NCBI RefSeq assembly: GCF_024266585.1
Contig: NZ_CP100647.1
Location: 2,275,001 to 2,339,000 of the forward strand
Reading direction: 5' to 3'
Length of the DNA stretch: 64,000 bases
Origin: Xanthomonas sacchari
GTDB taxonomy: Bacteria; Pseudomonadota; Gammaproteobacteria; Xanthomonadales; Xanthomonadaceae
Shown: in pieces, positions 16,528 to 25,664 of the stretch
Layout of the letters: each line of letters starts with the position of its first letter
Numbering within the stretch: the first letter of the stretch is position 1
The notes under the pieces: model-generated
The model's database searches: none
What the model saw: the letters and a program-made list of their open reading frames with translations, nothing else
Told to the model about the DNA's origin: nothing
Position numbers and translations under genes: made by a program

Positions 16528-18780
16528 TCAGTGCTGCAGCACGCGGTCCTTCAGGTGCAGCGGCGCGCGCGCCTCCACCTGCGTCGCCGAACGGCCCAGC
16601 AGCAGTTCGTAGTCGCCGGCGGCGATGTGCCAGCGGCGCTGCTTCGGGTCGTAGTCGGCCAGGGTCTTGGGCTCGGCGACGATGCTGACGTGGCGGCTTT
16701 CGCCCGGCTTGAGCGTCAGCTTGTCCCAGCCGACCAGGCGGATCGGGGTGTGGTGGCCCTGCGGCAGGCGCAGGTAGAGCTGCGGCACGTCGGCCCCTTC
16801 GCGGTCGCCGGTGTTGCGCACGTCGAAGCTGGCGACGACGCGGTCGCCGTCGGCCTGCACCTTGAAGTTGCTGTAGGCGAACGTGGTGTAGGACAGGCCA
16901 TAGCCGAACGGATACACCGGCTCCAGGCCGCGCGCGGCGAACCAGCGGTAGCCGACGTTGGCGCCTTCGATGGTGTAGTCGACGTTGCTGCCGGCCGGCT
17001 GCGCGGGCTTGAAGCCCAGGCCGGGAATCGACGGCCGCGGCAGCTGCGACACGTCGCGCAGCCAGGTCACCGGCAGGCGCCCGGACGGATTGACCTCGCC
17101 CAGCAGCAGCCGCGCCAGCCCTTCGCCGCCGCGGATGCCCGGATACCAGGCCTCCAGCACCGCCGGCACCTGCTGCAGCCACGGCATCGCCACCGGGCCG
17201 TTGGTCTCCAGCACCACCACCGTCTTCGGGTTGGCCTTGGCCACCCGGGCGATCAGCGCGTCCTGCTTGCCGGGCAGGGCGATGTCCGGCAGGTCCACCG
17301 ACTCGGCCGACCACTGCGTGGCGAACACGATGGCTACGTCGGCCGCGCGCGCGAGCTTGGCCGCCGCGGCCGGGTCGTCGCCGCTGGCATAGTCGATCTG
17401 CGCGTTGGGCAGGGCCTTGCGCAGCGCTTGCAGCGGCGAGGACGGATGGAACATCACCGGGCCGGGCCAGGTGGTCGGGGCGATCCCCGGCACCGCGTTG
17501 CCGCCGTTGACGGTGACGCCGACCATCGAGGACCCGCCGCCGCCGATCACGCCCTTGTCGGCATGGCCGCCGATCACCGCGATGCGGCGCACGCTGCGCG
17601 ACAGCGGCAGCAGCTTGCCCTCGTTGCGCAACAGCACCGTGCCTTCCTCGACCACGCGCTGCGCGGCCAGGCCGCCGGCGGCGTCGTCGATCGGCTGGTG
17701 CTGCGGCGGGTTGTCGAAACTGCCGGTGGCGAAGAATGCGCGCAGGATGCGCTTGACCATGTCGTCCAGGCGCGCCTGCGGCACGGTGCCGGCGGCCACC
17801 GCCATGCGCAGCGGCTGGTCGAAGTACACGGCCTTGTCGAAGACTTCGCCGGCCGATTGCTGGTCCAGGCCGGCCAGCGCCGCCTTGGAGCCGCTGTGCA
17901 CGCCGCCCCAGTCGGACATCACGTAGCCGGGGAACTTCCATTCCTGCTTCAGCACCTGGTTGAGCAGGTAGTCGTTCTCGCAGCCGTACACGCCGTTGAT
18001 GCGGTTGTACGAACACATCACCGAGCCGGGCTGGCCGATCTTCAGCGCCAGCTCGAAGGCCAGCAGGTCCGACTCGTGCATGGCCTGCTCGCCGATGTCG
18101 GCGCTGTGGGTGTTGCGCCCGGTCTCCAGGTCGTTCATCGCGAAGTGCTTCATGGTCGAGACCACATGCTGGCTCTGCACGCCGCGGATCGATTCGCCGA
18201 CCATCACCCCGGCCAGCAGCGGGTCCTCGCCGGCGTACTCGAAGTTGCGGCCGTTGCGCGGGTCGCGCTGCAGGTTGACGCTGCCGGCCAGCAGCACGTT
18301 GAAGCCCTGTTGCCAGGCCTCGCGGCCCATGGTCTCACCGCCGGCGAAGGCCAGCGCGCGGTTCCAGGTGGCGGCGGTGGCGGGGCCGGACGGCATCGCG
18401 GTGGCATGGTCGCCGGGGCGGATGTTGCCGGGGTTGGTCACGCCGAGGCCGGCATCGGCCAGTTGCTGCGACGGGATGCCCAGGCGCGCGATCGCCGGCA
18501 CATAGCCGGCCGAGCCGAGCGCGCCGGGCGGCCGCGGGCCGCCGTCCTTGCCCAGGCCGAAGTAGCTGTGCAGCAGCTGGAACTTCTCGTCCGGGGTCAT
18601 CGCCTGCACCAGCAGCGCGGCGCGCCGGTCCGGCGACAGGGTGCGGTCGTTCCACGGGCGCTGCGCATCGGCGGCGGCGTTCGTCGTGGAGGTGGCGCTG
18701 GCGGCCGTCGCCGGCGGGGCGGCGGTGGCGGGCGCGGCCAGCGCGAGGGTCAGGCAAAGGGATCCTGTAAACGTTTTCAT
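16528..18780 (-). CDS. bglX: Glycoside hydrolase family 3 beta-glucosidase (BglX-like), exported
   Basis: 750 aa. The signal peptide (1-20, LALAAPATAA) directs it to the periplasm. The GH3 N-terminal (alpha/beta)8 domain holds MKHFAMNDLETGR and the nucleophile Asp290 in YVMSDWGGVHSG. The C-terminal alpha/beta sandwich domain contains IAVIGGHAD and VVVLETNGPV, and a fibronectin-III-like domain ends the protein (VASFDVRNTGDREGADVPQLYL). It releases glucose or xylose from the non-reducing ends of oligosaccharides, probably plant beta-glucans imported through the outer membrane. It stands alone; the M14 peptidase gene lies 76 nt upstream on the same strand. Confidence 0.92.
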   Translation of the reverse strand: MKTFTGSLCLTLALAAPATAAPPATAASATSTTNAAADAQRPWNDRTLSPDRRAALLVQAMTPDEKFQLLHSYFGLGKDGGPRPPGALGSAGYVPAIARLGIPSQQLADAGLGVTNPGNIRPGDHATAMPSGPATAATWNRALAFAGGETMGREAWQQGFNVLLAGSVNLQRDPRNGRNFEYAGEDPLLAGVMVGESIRGVQSQHVVSTMKHFAMNDLETGRNTHSADIGEQAMHESDLLAFELALKIGQPGSVMCSYNRINGVYGCENDYLLNQVLKQEWKFPGYVMSDWGGVHSGSKAALAGLDQQSAGEVFDKAVYFDQPLRMAVAAGTVPQARLDDMVKRILRAFFATGSFDNPPQHQPIDDAAGGLAAQRVVEEGTVLLRNEGKLLPLSRSVRRIAVIGGHADKGVIGGGGSSMVGVTVNGGNAVPGIAPTTWPGPVMFHPSSPLQALRKALPNAQIDYASGDDPAAAAKLARAADVAIVFATQWSAESVDLPDIALPGKQDALIARVAKANPKTVVVLETNGPVAMPWLQQVPAVLEAWYPGIRGGEGLARLLLGEVNPSGRLPVTWLRDVSQLPRPSIPGLGFKPAQPAGSNVDYTIEGANVGYRWFAARGLEPVYPFGYGLSYTTFAYSNFKVQADGDRVVASFDVRNTGDREGADVPQLYLRLPQGHHTPIRLVGWDKLTLKPGESRHVSIVAEPKTLADYDPKQRRWHIAAGDYELLLGRSATQVEARAPLHLKDRVLQH

Positions 18781-18855
18781 AGCGGGGCGAACAGCCTCTC
18801 TAGCAGATGAAGGGAAGGCGCATCGGGGGGAGTCGGGGGAGGGCGGAACCGCGGA

Positions 18856-20628
18856 TCAGGACGGGGCTTCGTCGCTGCGCATGACCGGGTACAGGCGGTA
18901 GCGCTCGTCCCAGGAGCTGTGGCGGCGGTAGAAGAACTCCAGCCGTGCCTGCGGATCCTTGGCGAAGGCCGCATCGTGTTCGAGCTTGTCCTCGAACTCG
19001 GCCTTGAGCGCCGGGTCGCTGGCCAGCATCTGCCGCGCCACGTCCTCGGCGACGTAGTCCTCCATGTACTCGGCGCGCTCGAACGCACTGTTGAACTCGC
19101 CCCATTGCAGCAGCGAATCCGGCGCCTGCGGTTCCAGCAGCGCCATCAGCAGCCGCGCCTTGGGCTGGGCGATGGGCACGAACAGCGCGCCGGCGCCGAC
19201 GGCGCGGGTTTCCGGCTTCCAGGCGCCGGTGACGCTGAGCCGCTGGTGGCCTTCGGACGAGCGTGCGGCGAAGTTGGCGGTGTCGGCGCGGAAGGTCTGC
19301 ACCGGCAGGGTGGCGTCGTGCTCCAGGGTGCGGAAGGCGATGCCGTGCTGGCGCAGCTTGGCGCCGACCAGGGCGGCCTGCGCGGCTGGCACCAGGTAGC
19401 CGGCGCGCGGCGCGGCGACCTCCACGCTGGGCACGACCTGGTCGCGCAGCGGCACCCGCCAGCGTTGCGGGGTGCGTTCGTCGTAGCGGGTCATCAGCGC
19501 GCCGGAGACCGGCGAAAGCGTGCGCGTGTAGGCGTAGCCGCGGAAGTCGACCAGGTGCGAGGCGTCGGTGGTGCGGTAGTTCAGCGCCACGGTCTGCCCG
19601 CCAAGCGCTTGCGCGCGGGCGTCGGCGGCCAGCGCGTCGGCGCGCCACTGCGCACCGTGCCGCGCCACCTGCTGCAGCACCGAGACGATGGTGTTGCGGG
19701 TGATGCGCACGCGCTCGGGGTAGCGCTTCCACGAGTGCGTCTCCACCAGCATGCCGAAGCGGTTGCGCAGCTGGAAGTAGCCGTGCGAGAAGCGCGGCGT
19801 GGGCACGCCGTCCTCGAAGCCGGAGGCGGGGTCGTCGTTGACCACGAACGAGGGGTAGTACGGCAGCGGCAGCGACCCCTGCCGCTTCAGGTCGGCGAGC
19901 ACGCCGTCGCGCAGGCGCAGGCCGTCGCCGCGCAGCGCGGCGTCGCCGGCATGCAGCGGTTCCACCTGGATCGACACGTCGTGCTCGAACTGCGCGCCGT
20001 CGGTGACGTGCAGGTCCACGTACAGCAGCGGATCCCATTGCTCGACCAGGCGCAGCATCGCCTGCATCTCCGGCGCATCGGCCTTGACGTAGTCGCGGTT
20101 GAGGTTGAGGTTCTGCGCGGTGGTGCGCCAGCCCATCTGTTCCGGGCCGCGCTGGTTGGGCCGGTTCCAGGCGCCGAAGCGCTCGTGCCCGTCGACGTTG
20201 AACACCGGCACGAACAGCCACACCTGCTTGTCCAGCGCGCCGCGCGCGGCCTGGCCGTCGAGCAGCTGGCGCAGCGCCAGGAAGCCGGCGTCCTTGCCGT
20301 CGATCTCGCCGGCGTGGATGCCGCCCTGGATCAGCACCACCGGCAGCTTGCGCGCCTGCGCGCCCGCCGCGTCCAGAGTGCCGGAGGTGGACACCGCCAG
20401 CGCCTTCATCGGCCGGCCTTCGGGCGAGGTGCCGAAGTCGAAGCAGCGCACCGATTGCGGGTAGCGCTGCGCGAACGCATCGCACAGGGCGATGGTTTCG
20501 GCGTAGCGGCCGGTGCGCGCGAACCCGCTGCGCTCGGCCTCGGTGGACAGGCCCGCATCGCTGGCCAGGGATGGCATGCTGCACAGCAGCATCGGCAACA
20601 GCAGGCAGGCCAGCCAGGGTCGGATCAT
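18856..20628 (-). CDS. M14-family zinc carboxypeptidase, exported
   Basis: 590 aa with a signal peptide (1-23, SMPSLASDA). Zinc ligands: His105 and Glu108 in GGIHAGEIDGK, and His207 in YVDLHVTDG. The substrate-binding motif NLNLNRDYVK carries the conserved Asn-Arg. The catalytic domain covers about residues 40-330; the rest is an uncharacterised C-terminal region frequent in large bacterial M14 proteins. It should trim C-terminal residues from peptides or cell-wall peptides in the periplasm. ATG at 20628 gives the signal peptide directly. It is divergent from the peptide transporter, which fits a shared role in peptide use. Confidence 0.9.
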   Translation of the reverse strand: MIRPWLACLLLPMLLCSMPSLASDAGLSTEAERSGFARTGRYAETIALCDAFAQRYPQSVRCFDFGTSPEGRPMKALAVSTSGTLDAAGAQARKLPVVLIQGGIHAGEIDGKDAGFLALRQLLDGQAARGALDKQVWLFVPVFNVDGHERFGAWNRPNQRGPEQMGWRTTAQNLNLNRDYVKADAPEMQAMLRLVEQWDPLLYVDLHVTDGAQFEHDVSIQVEPLHAGDAALRGDGLRLRDGVLADLKRQGSLPLPYYPSFVVNDDPASGFEDGVPTPRFSHGYFQLRNRFGMLVETHSWKRYPERVRITRNTIVSVLQQVARHGAQWRADALAADARAQALGGQTVALNYRTTDASHLVDFRGYAYTRTLSPVSGALMTRYDERTPQRWRVPLRDQVVPSVEVAAPRAGYLVPAAQAALVGAKLRQHGIAFRTLEHDATLPVQTFRADTANFAARSSEGHQRLSVTGAWKPETRAVGAGALFVPIAQPKARLLMALLEPQAPDSLLQWGEFNSAFERAEYMEDYVAEDVARQMLASDPALKAEFEDKLEHDAAFAKDPQARLEFFYRRHSSWDERYRLYPVMRSDEAPS

Positions 20629-20764
20629 CTCGGCACCGTCTCGGGACAGGCCCCCATGATGCGGGCAGCGCGCCGATTGCGAAAGCACCCTAGGACACGC
20701 CCTGGCGGTTCGATTCGCCGGAACGATCGGGTAACCTTCTGAAAATTTTGCCTGGAGGAGGCCC

Positions 20765-20800
20765 GTGAGCAGCCAAGCCACCACGAGACACGCCGCATGA
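20765..20800 (+). other. Short upstream reading frame (11 codons) overlapping the transporter start
   Basis: A strong Shine-Dalgarno run (GGAGGAGG, 20754-20761) precedes GTG at 20765. The frame encodes VSSQATTRHAA and stops with TGA at 20798-20800, which overlaps the POT transporter ATG (ATGA). The transporter ATG has no ribosome site of its own, so initiation probably depends on termination of this leader frame. Whether the peptide itself matters is unknown. Confidence 0.5.
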
Positions 20801-22353
20801 GCGCGGCGCAGGAACGCGCCACCGCGCGCATGCCGCGGCAGATTCCGTACATCATCGGCAACGAGGCCTGCGAGCGCTTCAGCTTCTACGGGATGCGCAA
20901 CATCCTGGTGCAGTTCCTGATCACCTCGCTGTTGCTGCAGGAAGTGAGCGCGCCCGGCCGCGAGGCCGAGGCCAAGCACATCATGCACAGCTTCATGATC
21001 GGCGTGTACTTCTTCCCGCTGCTCGGCGGCTGGCTGGCCGATCGCTTCTTCGGCAAGTACAACACCATCCTCTGGTTCAGCCTGGTCTACTGCGCGGGAC
21101 ACCTGTGCCTGGCGCTGTTCGAGGGCCACCGCAGCGGTTTCTTCCTCGGCCTGGGCCTGATCGCGCTGGGCGCGGGCGGGATCAAGCCGCTGGTGGCCTC
21201 GTTCATGGGCGACCAGTTCGACCAGGGCAACAAGCACCTGGCCAAGGTGGTGTTCGACGCCTTTTACTGGATCATCAACTTCGGCTCGCTGTTCGCCTCG
21301 CTGCTGATCCCGCTGGCGCTGAAGAACCTGGGCCCGGCGTGGGCGTTCGGCATCCCCGGCATCCTGATGCTGGTGGCCACCCTGGTGTTCTGGGCCGGGC
21401 GCCACCGCTACGTGCGCGTGCCGCTGCCGCCCAAGGATCCGCACGGCTTCGCCCAGGTGGTGCGCACCGCGTTGCTGCGGCAGGTGCCGGGGCAGGGGCG
21501 TCCCGGGCTGGCCCTGGCCGGCGTGGCGGTGCTGCTGGCGTTGGGCACGTTCGCGCTGGCGCCGACGCTGGGCCTGGTGATCTGCCTGTGCCTGGCGCTG
21601 GTGCTGCTGCTGGCCGGCATCGGCGGCGGCACCTGGTGGCAGCTGGAACGCGCCCGCGCGGTGCATCCGGACGCCGCGGTGGACGGCGTGCGCGCGGTGC
21701 TGCGGGTGCTGGTGGTGTTCGCGCTGGTCACCCCGTTCTTCTCGCTGTTCGACCAGAAGGCCTCGACCTGGGTGCTGCAGGGCCAGCAGATGCAGATGCC
21801 GGACTGGTTCAGCGCCTCGCAGATGCAGGCGCTGAATCCGGCGCTGGTGATGCTGCTGATCCCGTTCAACAACCTGGTGCTGTACCCGCTGCTGCGCCGG
21901 CGCGGCTACGAGCCGACCGCGCTGCGGCGGATGACCGCCGGCATCGCCTTCAGCGGCCTGGCCTGGATCGTGGTCGGCAGCCTGCAGGTGATGATGGACG
22001 GCGGCGACGCCTTGTCCATCGCCTGGCAGATCCTGCCGTATGCGCTGCTGACCTTCGGCGAAGTGCTGGTCTCGGCGACCGGCCTGGAGTTCGCCTACAG
22101 CCAGGCGCCGCAGTCGATGAAGGGCGTGGTGATGAGTTTCTGGAACCTCACCACCACCGTCGGCAACCTGTGGGTGCTGCTGTCCAACGCCGCGGTGCGC
22201 AACGAGCGCGTCACCGCGCACATCGGCAGCACCGGGCTCAGCGAGACCGCGTTCCTGATGTTCTTCTTCGCCGCCTTCGCTTTCGTCGCCGCACTGCTGT
22301 TCGGGCTGTACGCGCGCCGCTACCGCATGGTCGACCACTACCGCCCCGCCTGA
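20797..22353 (+). CDS. Proton-dependent oligopeptide transporter (POT/PTR2 family)
   Basis: 518 aa, about 12-14 hydrophobic segments. Diagnostic motifs: NEACERFSFYGMR in TM1 (the E-x-x-E-R proton/peptide site), the PTR2 signature GAGGIKPLVASFMGDQF in TM4-5, and FYWIINFGS in TM5. It imports di- and tripeptides with protons across the inner membrane. ATG at 20797 is the first start in its frame and overlaps the stop of an 11-codon leader frame. A rhomboid protease gene starts 9 nt after the stop codon, forming an operon. The divergent M14 carboxypeptidase could supply small peptides. Confidence 0.93.
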   Translation: MSAAQERATARMPRQIPYIIGNEACERFSFYGMRNILVQFLITSLLLQEVSAPGREAEAKHIMHSFMIGVYFFPLLGGWLADRFFGKYNTILWFSLVYCAGHLCLALFEGHRSGFFLGLGLIALGAGGIKPLVASFMGDQFDQGNKHLAKVVFDAFYWIINFGSLFASLLIPLALKNLGPAWAFGIPGILMLVATLVFWAGRHRYVRVPLPPKDPHGFAQVVRTALLRQVPGQGRPGLALAGVAVLLALGTFALAPTLGLVICLCLALVLLLAGIGGGTWWQLERARAVHPDAAVDGVRAVLRVLVVFALVTPFFSLFDQKASTWVLQGQQMQMPDWFSASQMQALNPALVMLLIPFNNLVLYPLLRRRGYEPTALRRMTAGIAFSGLAWIVVGSLQVMMDGGDALSIAWQILPYALLTFGEVLVSATGLEFAYSQAPQSMKGVVMSFWNLTTTVGNLWVLLSNAAVRNERVTAHIGSTGLSETAFLMFFFAAFAFVAALLFGLYARRYRMVDHYRPA

Positions 22354-22361
22354 GACCCCGC

Positions 22362-22997
22362 ATGCCTTCCGTCACCCCCGTCAACCTGATCCTGATCGTC
22401 CTGACCGTGCTCGTGTCGTGGGCGGCGTTCAACAACCGCCGGCTGCTCGACCGGCTGATCCTGTGGCCGCCGGCGATCGACCGCCACAAGCAGTACGACC
22501 GGCTGGTGACCTACGGCTTCATCCACGCCGATTTCCCGCACCTGCTGTTCAACATGGTCACGCTGTACTTCTTCGGCGGCCCGATCGAGGTCCTGATGGA
22601 GCGGCTGACCGGCAACATGCTGGTGTATCCGCTGTTCTACCTGGCGGCGCTGGTGGTCTCGATCCTGCCCAGCTACCTGAAGAACCAGAAGAACCCCAAC
22701 TACATGAGCCTGGGCGCGTCCGGCGCGGTGTCGGCGGTGCTGTTCGCCTTCATCCTGATGGCGCCGTGGACCGGGATCTTCTTCTTCTTCATCCCGATTC
22801 CGATCCCCGCCATCCTCTACGCCGTGTTCTATGTCGGCTACAGCATCTGGATGGACCGCCGCGGCGGCGACAACGTCAACCACAGCGCGCACCTGGCCGG
22901 CGCGGCGTTCGGCGTGATGTTCCTGCTGATCATGGAGCCGTCGATACTGCAGCACTTCCTGGGCGAGCTGGCGAACCCGCGCTTCGGGCGCGGGTGA
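22362..22997 (+). CDS. Rhomboid-family intramembrane serine protease
   Basis: 211 aa with six hydrophobic segments. The catalytic dyad is Ser120 in LGASGAVSAVL and His177 in NHSAHLAGAAFG; the L1 loop and TM2 contain HADFPHLLFNM with conserved His and Asn residues. It cleaves transmembrane substrates within the bilayer. An unusually Phe/Ile/Pro-rich segment (FFFFIPIPIP, about 140-149) lies between TM4 and TM5. It is co-transcribed with the POT transporter (gap 8 nt). Confidence 0.92.
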   Translation: MPSVTPVNLILIVLTVLVSWAAFNNRRLLDRLILWPPAIDRHKQYDRLVTYGFIHADFPHLLFNMVTLYFFGGPIEVLMERLTGNMLVYPLFYLAALVVSILPSYLKNQKNPNYMSLGASGAVSAVLFAFILMAPWTGIFFFFIPIPIPAILYAVFYVGYSIWMDRRGGDNVNHSAHLAGAAFGVMFLLIMEPSILQHFLGELANPRFGRG

Positions 22998-23152
22998 CGC
23001 GCGGCGCGTCGACGCCAGCAGGGCAGTGCGGCGCCGCGTGAGCGGCGCCTGTGGGGTGCGCTGCGTCGGGAGAGACGCCGGGGCGTCGGCGCGGCCGGGG
23101 ACGGCCGCATTGCGCAAGGGCTGGCGGCGGCCCGTTCGGCCGCCATCGACGC

Positions 23153-23359
23153 TCAGCGGGTCTGCTGGCCGCGCAACTGCACCTTGGCGCTGCCGATGGC
23201 GGCATTCTCGTAGGTGCGCTTGAGGCGCTGGTAGACCTCGTTGTCGAGCTGCTTGAACTCGCCGCCCTGGTGGTCGCCGTTGACCGACAGTTGGAACAGC
23301 CCTTCCAGCAGGGAGGCGTTGTGGTCGCCCTGGTCGTATTTGCTCTCGTTCTCGCTCAT
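23153..23359 (-). CDS. Small conserved hypothetical protein
   Basis: 68 aa, hydrophilic, no signal peptide. It begins MSENESKYDQGDHNASLLEG and is rich in charged and Gln/Asn residues, with a predicted helix near FKQLDNEVYQRLKRTYENA. I do not recognise the family. Its base composition is less G/C-biased than its neighbours. It lies convergent to the rhomboid gene and divergent from the acetyltransferase. Confidence 0.65.
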   Translation of the reverse strand: MSENESKYDQGDHNASLLEGLFQLSVNGDHQGGEFKQLDNEVYQRLKRTYENAAIGSAKVQLRGQQTR

Positions 23360-23575
23360 GCGCGTGGCTCCCTGTTGGATCGCTGCGTGATGGGAGTTGC
23401 AACTCCCGTGCCAGGTTTTCGGCCCGTCCCGGCGGTATCGGCCACGCGCGGCACGACTTGAGCGGCGGGCAGCCGACGCACCGCGTCGGCGGCGTGATGC
23501 GCCGGAGCGGGTGCTTCACATCGTCGCGGCAAGCGGCAGCGGACACTGCGCGCTCCGCGACACCGCCCGCTCCCC

Positions 23576-23860
23576 ATGTCCGCAGCCAACGTCCCGATCA
23601 CGCACGATCCGCAGCAGCGCCGCTTCTCCCTGGAAGTCGACGGCCATCGCGCCGAACTCGACTACGTGCTGGAGCAGGGGCGCATGGTCATCACCCATAC
23701 CGGGGTGCCGACGTCGATCGGCGGGCGCGGCCTGGCTGCGCAACTGGTCACCGCCGCGCTTGAGTATGCACAGGCGCAAGGCTGGAAGGTGGTGCCGGCG
23801 TGTTCGTACGCGGCGCTGTTCATCCAGCGGCATCCGCAGTACGCCGCGCTGCTCGGCTGA
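23576..23860 (+). CDS. GNAT-type N-acetyltransferase, short YjdJ/Gcn5-like form
   Basis: 94 aa. It matches the compact acetyltransferase family (PF14542): FSLEVDGHRAELDYVLEQGRMVITHTGVPTSIGGRGLAAQLV includes the acetyl-CoA loop (IGGRGLA), then ALEYAQAQGWKVVPACSYAALFIQRHPQY with the conserved Cys-Ser. The substrate is unknown. The gene is monocistronic. Confidence 0.85.
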   Translation: MSAANVPITHDPQQRRFSLEVDGHRAELDYVLEQGRMVITHTGVPTSIGGRGLAAQLVTAALEYAQAQGWKVVPACSYAALFIQRHPQYAALLG

Positions 23861-23949
23861 GCGCGCGGCATCGCAACGGCGCGATAATGCGCGCACTTCC
23901 ACAGACATCGCAGGAACAGGGGCAGTCGAACGTGAGCAGGGCAGAGACG

Positions 23950-24792
23950 ATGGGCAACGGGCGGATGGCATGGACGGCACTGGCGGTCGCGGCGGCACTG
24001 GCAATGGCCGGTTGCAAGCGCGAGGAACCGGCTGCCGCACCAGCGCCCGCCGCGGCGCCGGCCGAGGCCGCCGCGCCGGCGGTCGCGGAGCAGGCGCCGG
24101 CCACGCCGCCGGAACTGAAGGATATCGTCGAGCACAGCCCCAGCTATGTGGTCGGGATCACTTTCCCGCCGGCGATCAACCGTTATCCGGGGCTGGCCGA
24201 CGCCGCCAATCGCTATGCGCAGAACGCGCGCAGCGAACTGATGGAGGCGGTGGACGGCCTTGGTAACGATCGCCCGCGTGCGCCCTACGAACTCTCGTTG
24301 CAGTTCGAGATGCTGCTGGAGCGTCCGGATCTGGTCGCGCTGAGCGCCGACGGCAGCCGCTATACCGGCGGCGCGCACGGCGAACCGCTGGTGGCGCGCT
24401 GGGTGTGGCTGCCGCAGCAGCAGCGCATGCTCACCGCTGAAACGCTGATCCCGGATGCGGCGCACTGGAAACAGGTCGCCGACTACGCCGCCGCGCAACT
24501 GCGCCAGGCGGTGCAGGCGCGGGTCGATGCCGAGCAGGTGCCGCCGGAGGATCAGCAGGAGCAGGTGCGCAGCGCCAGCAAGATGATCGCCGAAGGCACC
24601 GAGCCGCAGGCCAGCAACTTCAGCCAGTTCCAGCCGCTGGTCGACGCGGCGGGCAAGATCACCGCCTTGCGCTTCGTGTTCCCGCCGTATCAGGTGGGGC
24701 CGTACGCCGATGGCACGCAGACGGTGGACGTGCCGGCCAGCGTGCTGCGCCCCCTGGTGGCGCCGGAGTACGCGTCGCTGTTCGCCGCCTGA
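23950..24792 (+). CDS. DUF3298/RsiV-like lipoprotein
   Basis: 280 aa. The signal peptide ends LAMAGC, a lipobox, followed by a low-complexity Ala/Pro/Glu tether (about 27-55). The folded part contains INRYPGLADAANRYAQNARSEL and YTGGAHGEPLVARWVWLPQQQRML, matching the DUF4163/DUF3298 arrangement seen in RsiV and PdaC-like extracytoplasmic proteins (GGAHG is the hallmark). No adjacent sigma factor is present, so it is probably not an anti-sigma factor here. An in-frame GTG at 23932, better placed after CAGGAACAGGGG, is an alternative start. GATAAT at 23883 may be the -10 box. Confidence 0.8.
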   Translation: MGNGRMAWTALAVAAALAMAGCKREEPAAAPAPAAAPAEAAAPAVAEQAPATPPELKDIVEHSPSYVVGITFPPAINRYPGLADAANRYAQNARSELMEAVDGLGNDRPRAPYELSLQFEMLLERPDLVALSADGSRYTGGAHGEPLVARWVWLPQQQRMLTAETLIPDAAHWKQVADYAAAQLRQAVQARVDAEQVPPEDQQEQVRSASKMIAEGTEPQASNFSQFQPLVDAAGKITALRFVFPPYQVGPYADGTQTVDVPASVLRPLVAPEYASLFAA

Positions 24793-24936
24793 GCGGTCGC
24801 GAGTGCGCCATTGCGCTTGGACGAACGCGTTTGGTGCATCGCGTCGACAGCGCGCCGGAACGCAACGCCTGCCCTCGTCGGGGCGGTGCGCAATGGGTAG
24901 CATTGGCGGCCACCCCACTTTGCAATCGATTTCCTC

Positions 24937-25467
24937 ATGGGCAGTTTCGATCAGACCGAGCGGCGTGTGGCGCACACTTGCGCGCGTTATCCCGCTTTCC
25001 CGCGCGAACCCGCCGTCCTGGTCCGGTTGGTCAAGCATCTGTACAAGCGCGTGCATGCCAACGCCAGCGGCGTGCTCAAGGAGTATGGCATCAGCCCGCC
25101 GGAGTACGAGATCCTGATGATGCTGTATGGCACGCCCGAGCAGTGCATCACCCCCACCGAGGTGGCCGAGGCCGCCAGCGAGAAACCGGCCAACATCACC
25201 CGTCTCACCGACAGCCTGTGCAGCAAGGGGCTGCTGTCGCGCACGGCCAGTCCGGAAGACCGGCGCAAGGTCGCGCTGACCCTGCAGCCGGCCGGCATCG
25301 CCCTGATCGAGCGGCTGCTGCCGGACGTGTGCGCGTTCCTGGATGCGGAGACCGCGGCGCTGGATGCCGGCGAACAGCAGCAGTTGGAGACGCTGCTGAA
25401 AAAGATGCTGGCCGGCATCGACGGCCTCGATGCTGCCGAATCGAAGACGCAGGCCGCGCTGCCCTAA
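24937..25467 (+). CDS. MarR-family transcriptional regulator
   Basis: 176 aa. Winged helix-turn-helix at about residues 45-115: VLKEYGISPPEYEILMMLY, PTEVAEAASEKPANITRLTDSLCSKGLL (recognition helix) and the wing SPEDRRKVALTLQPAG with the conserved Asp-Arg-Arg. Flanking N- and C-terminal helices form the dimer interface. The N terminus resembles EmrR/MprA-type regulators, but no emrAB-like efflux genes lie next to it, so the target is unknown. Cysteines at 15, 69 (EQCITP), 95 and 132 could sense oxidants; this is speculative. Confidence 0.9.
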   Translation: MGSFDQTERRVAHTCARYPAFPREPAVLVRLVKHLYKRVHANASGVLKEYGISPPEYEILMMLYGTPEQCITPTEVAEAASEKPANITRLTDSLCSKGLLSRTASPEDRRKVALTLQPAGIALIERLLPDVCAFLDAETAALDAGEQQQLETLLKKMLAGIDGLDAAESKTQAALP

Positions 25468-25520
25468 GGACACCTCGAAGACGCTGCTTCCGCGACAGTC
25501 GAGCGGAATGCAGCATGCCT

Positions 25521-25586
25521 GTAGGAGCGGCTTCAGCCGCGACGGGCGTTGCCGATAAGCCCGTCGCGGCTGAAGCCGCTCCTAAC
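25521..25586. repeat. REP palindrome, complete
   Basis: The arm 25522-25546 (TAGGAGCGGCTTCAGCCGC plus GACGGG) is repeated as its exact reverse complement at 25560-25584, with a 13-nt spacer. Each arm itself contains the small palindrome GCGGCTTCAGCCGC. It lies between the convergent MarR and anti-sigma genes. Confidence 0.85.
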
Positions 25587-25664
25587 GGACGTGTCCCGGA
25601 GTGATTGAAGGTCGCTCCTCGGTCGCGCTGTCCATCCCAACGGAGCCAGGGCGTTGCGTTGCCG

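Noticed and set aside
18856..22338. An 1160-codon minus-strand frame that would fuse a long N-terminal region to the M14 peptidase
   Set aside because: The extension is antisense to the POT transporter and is low complexity; the peptidase has a proper signal peptide starting at 20628.
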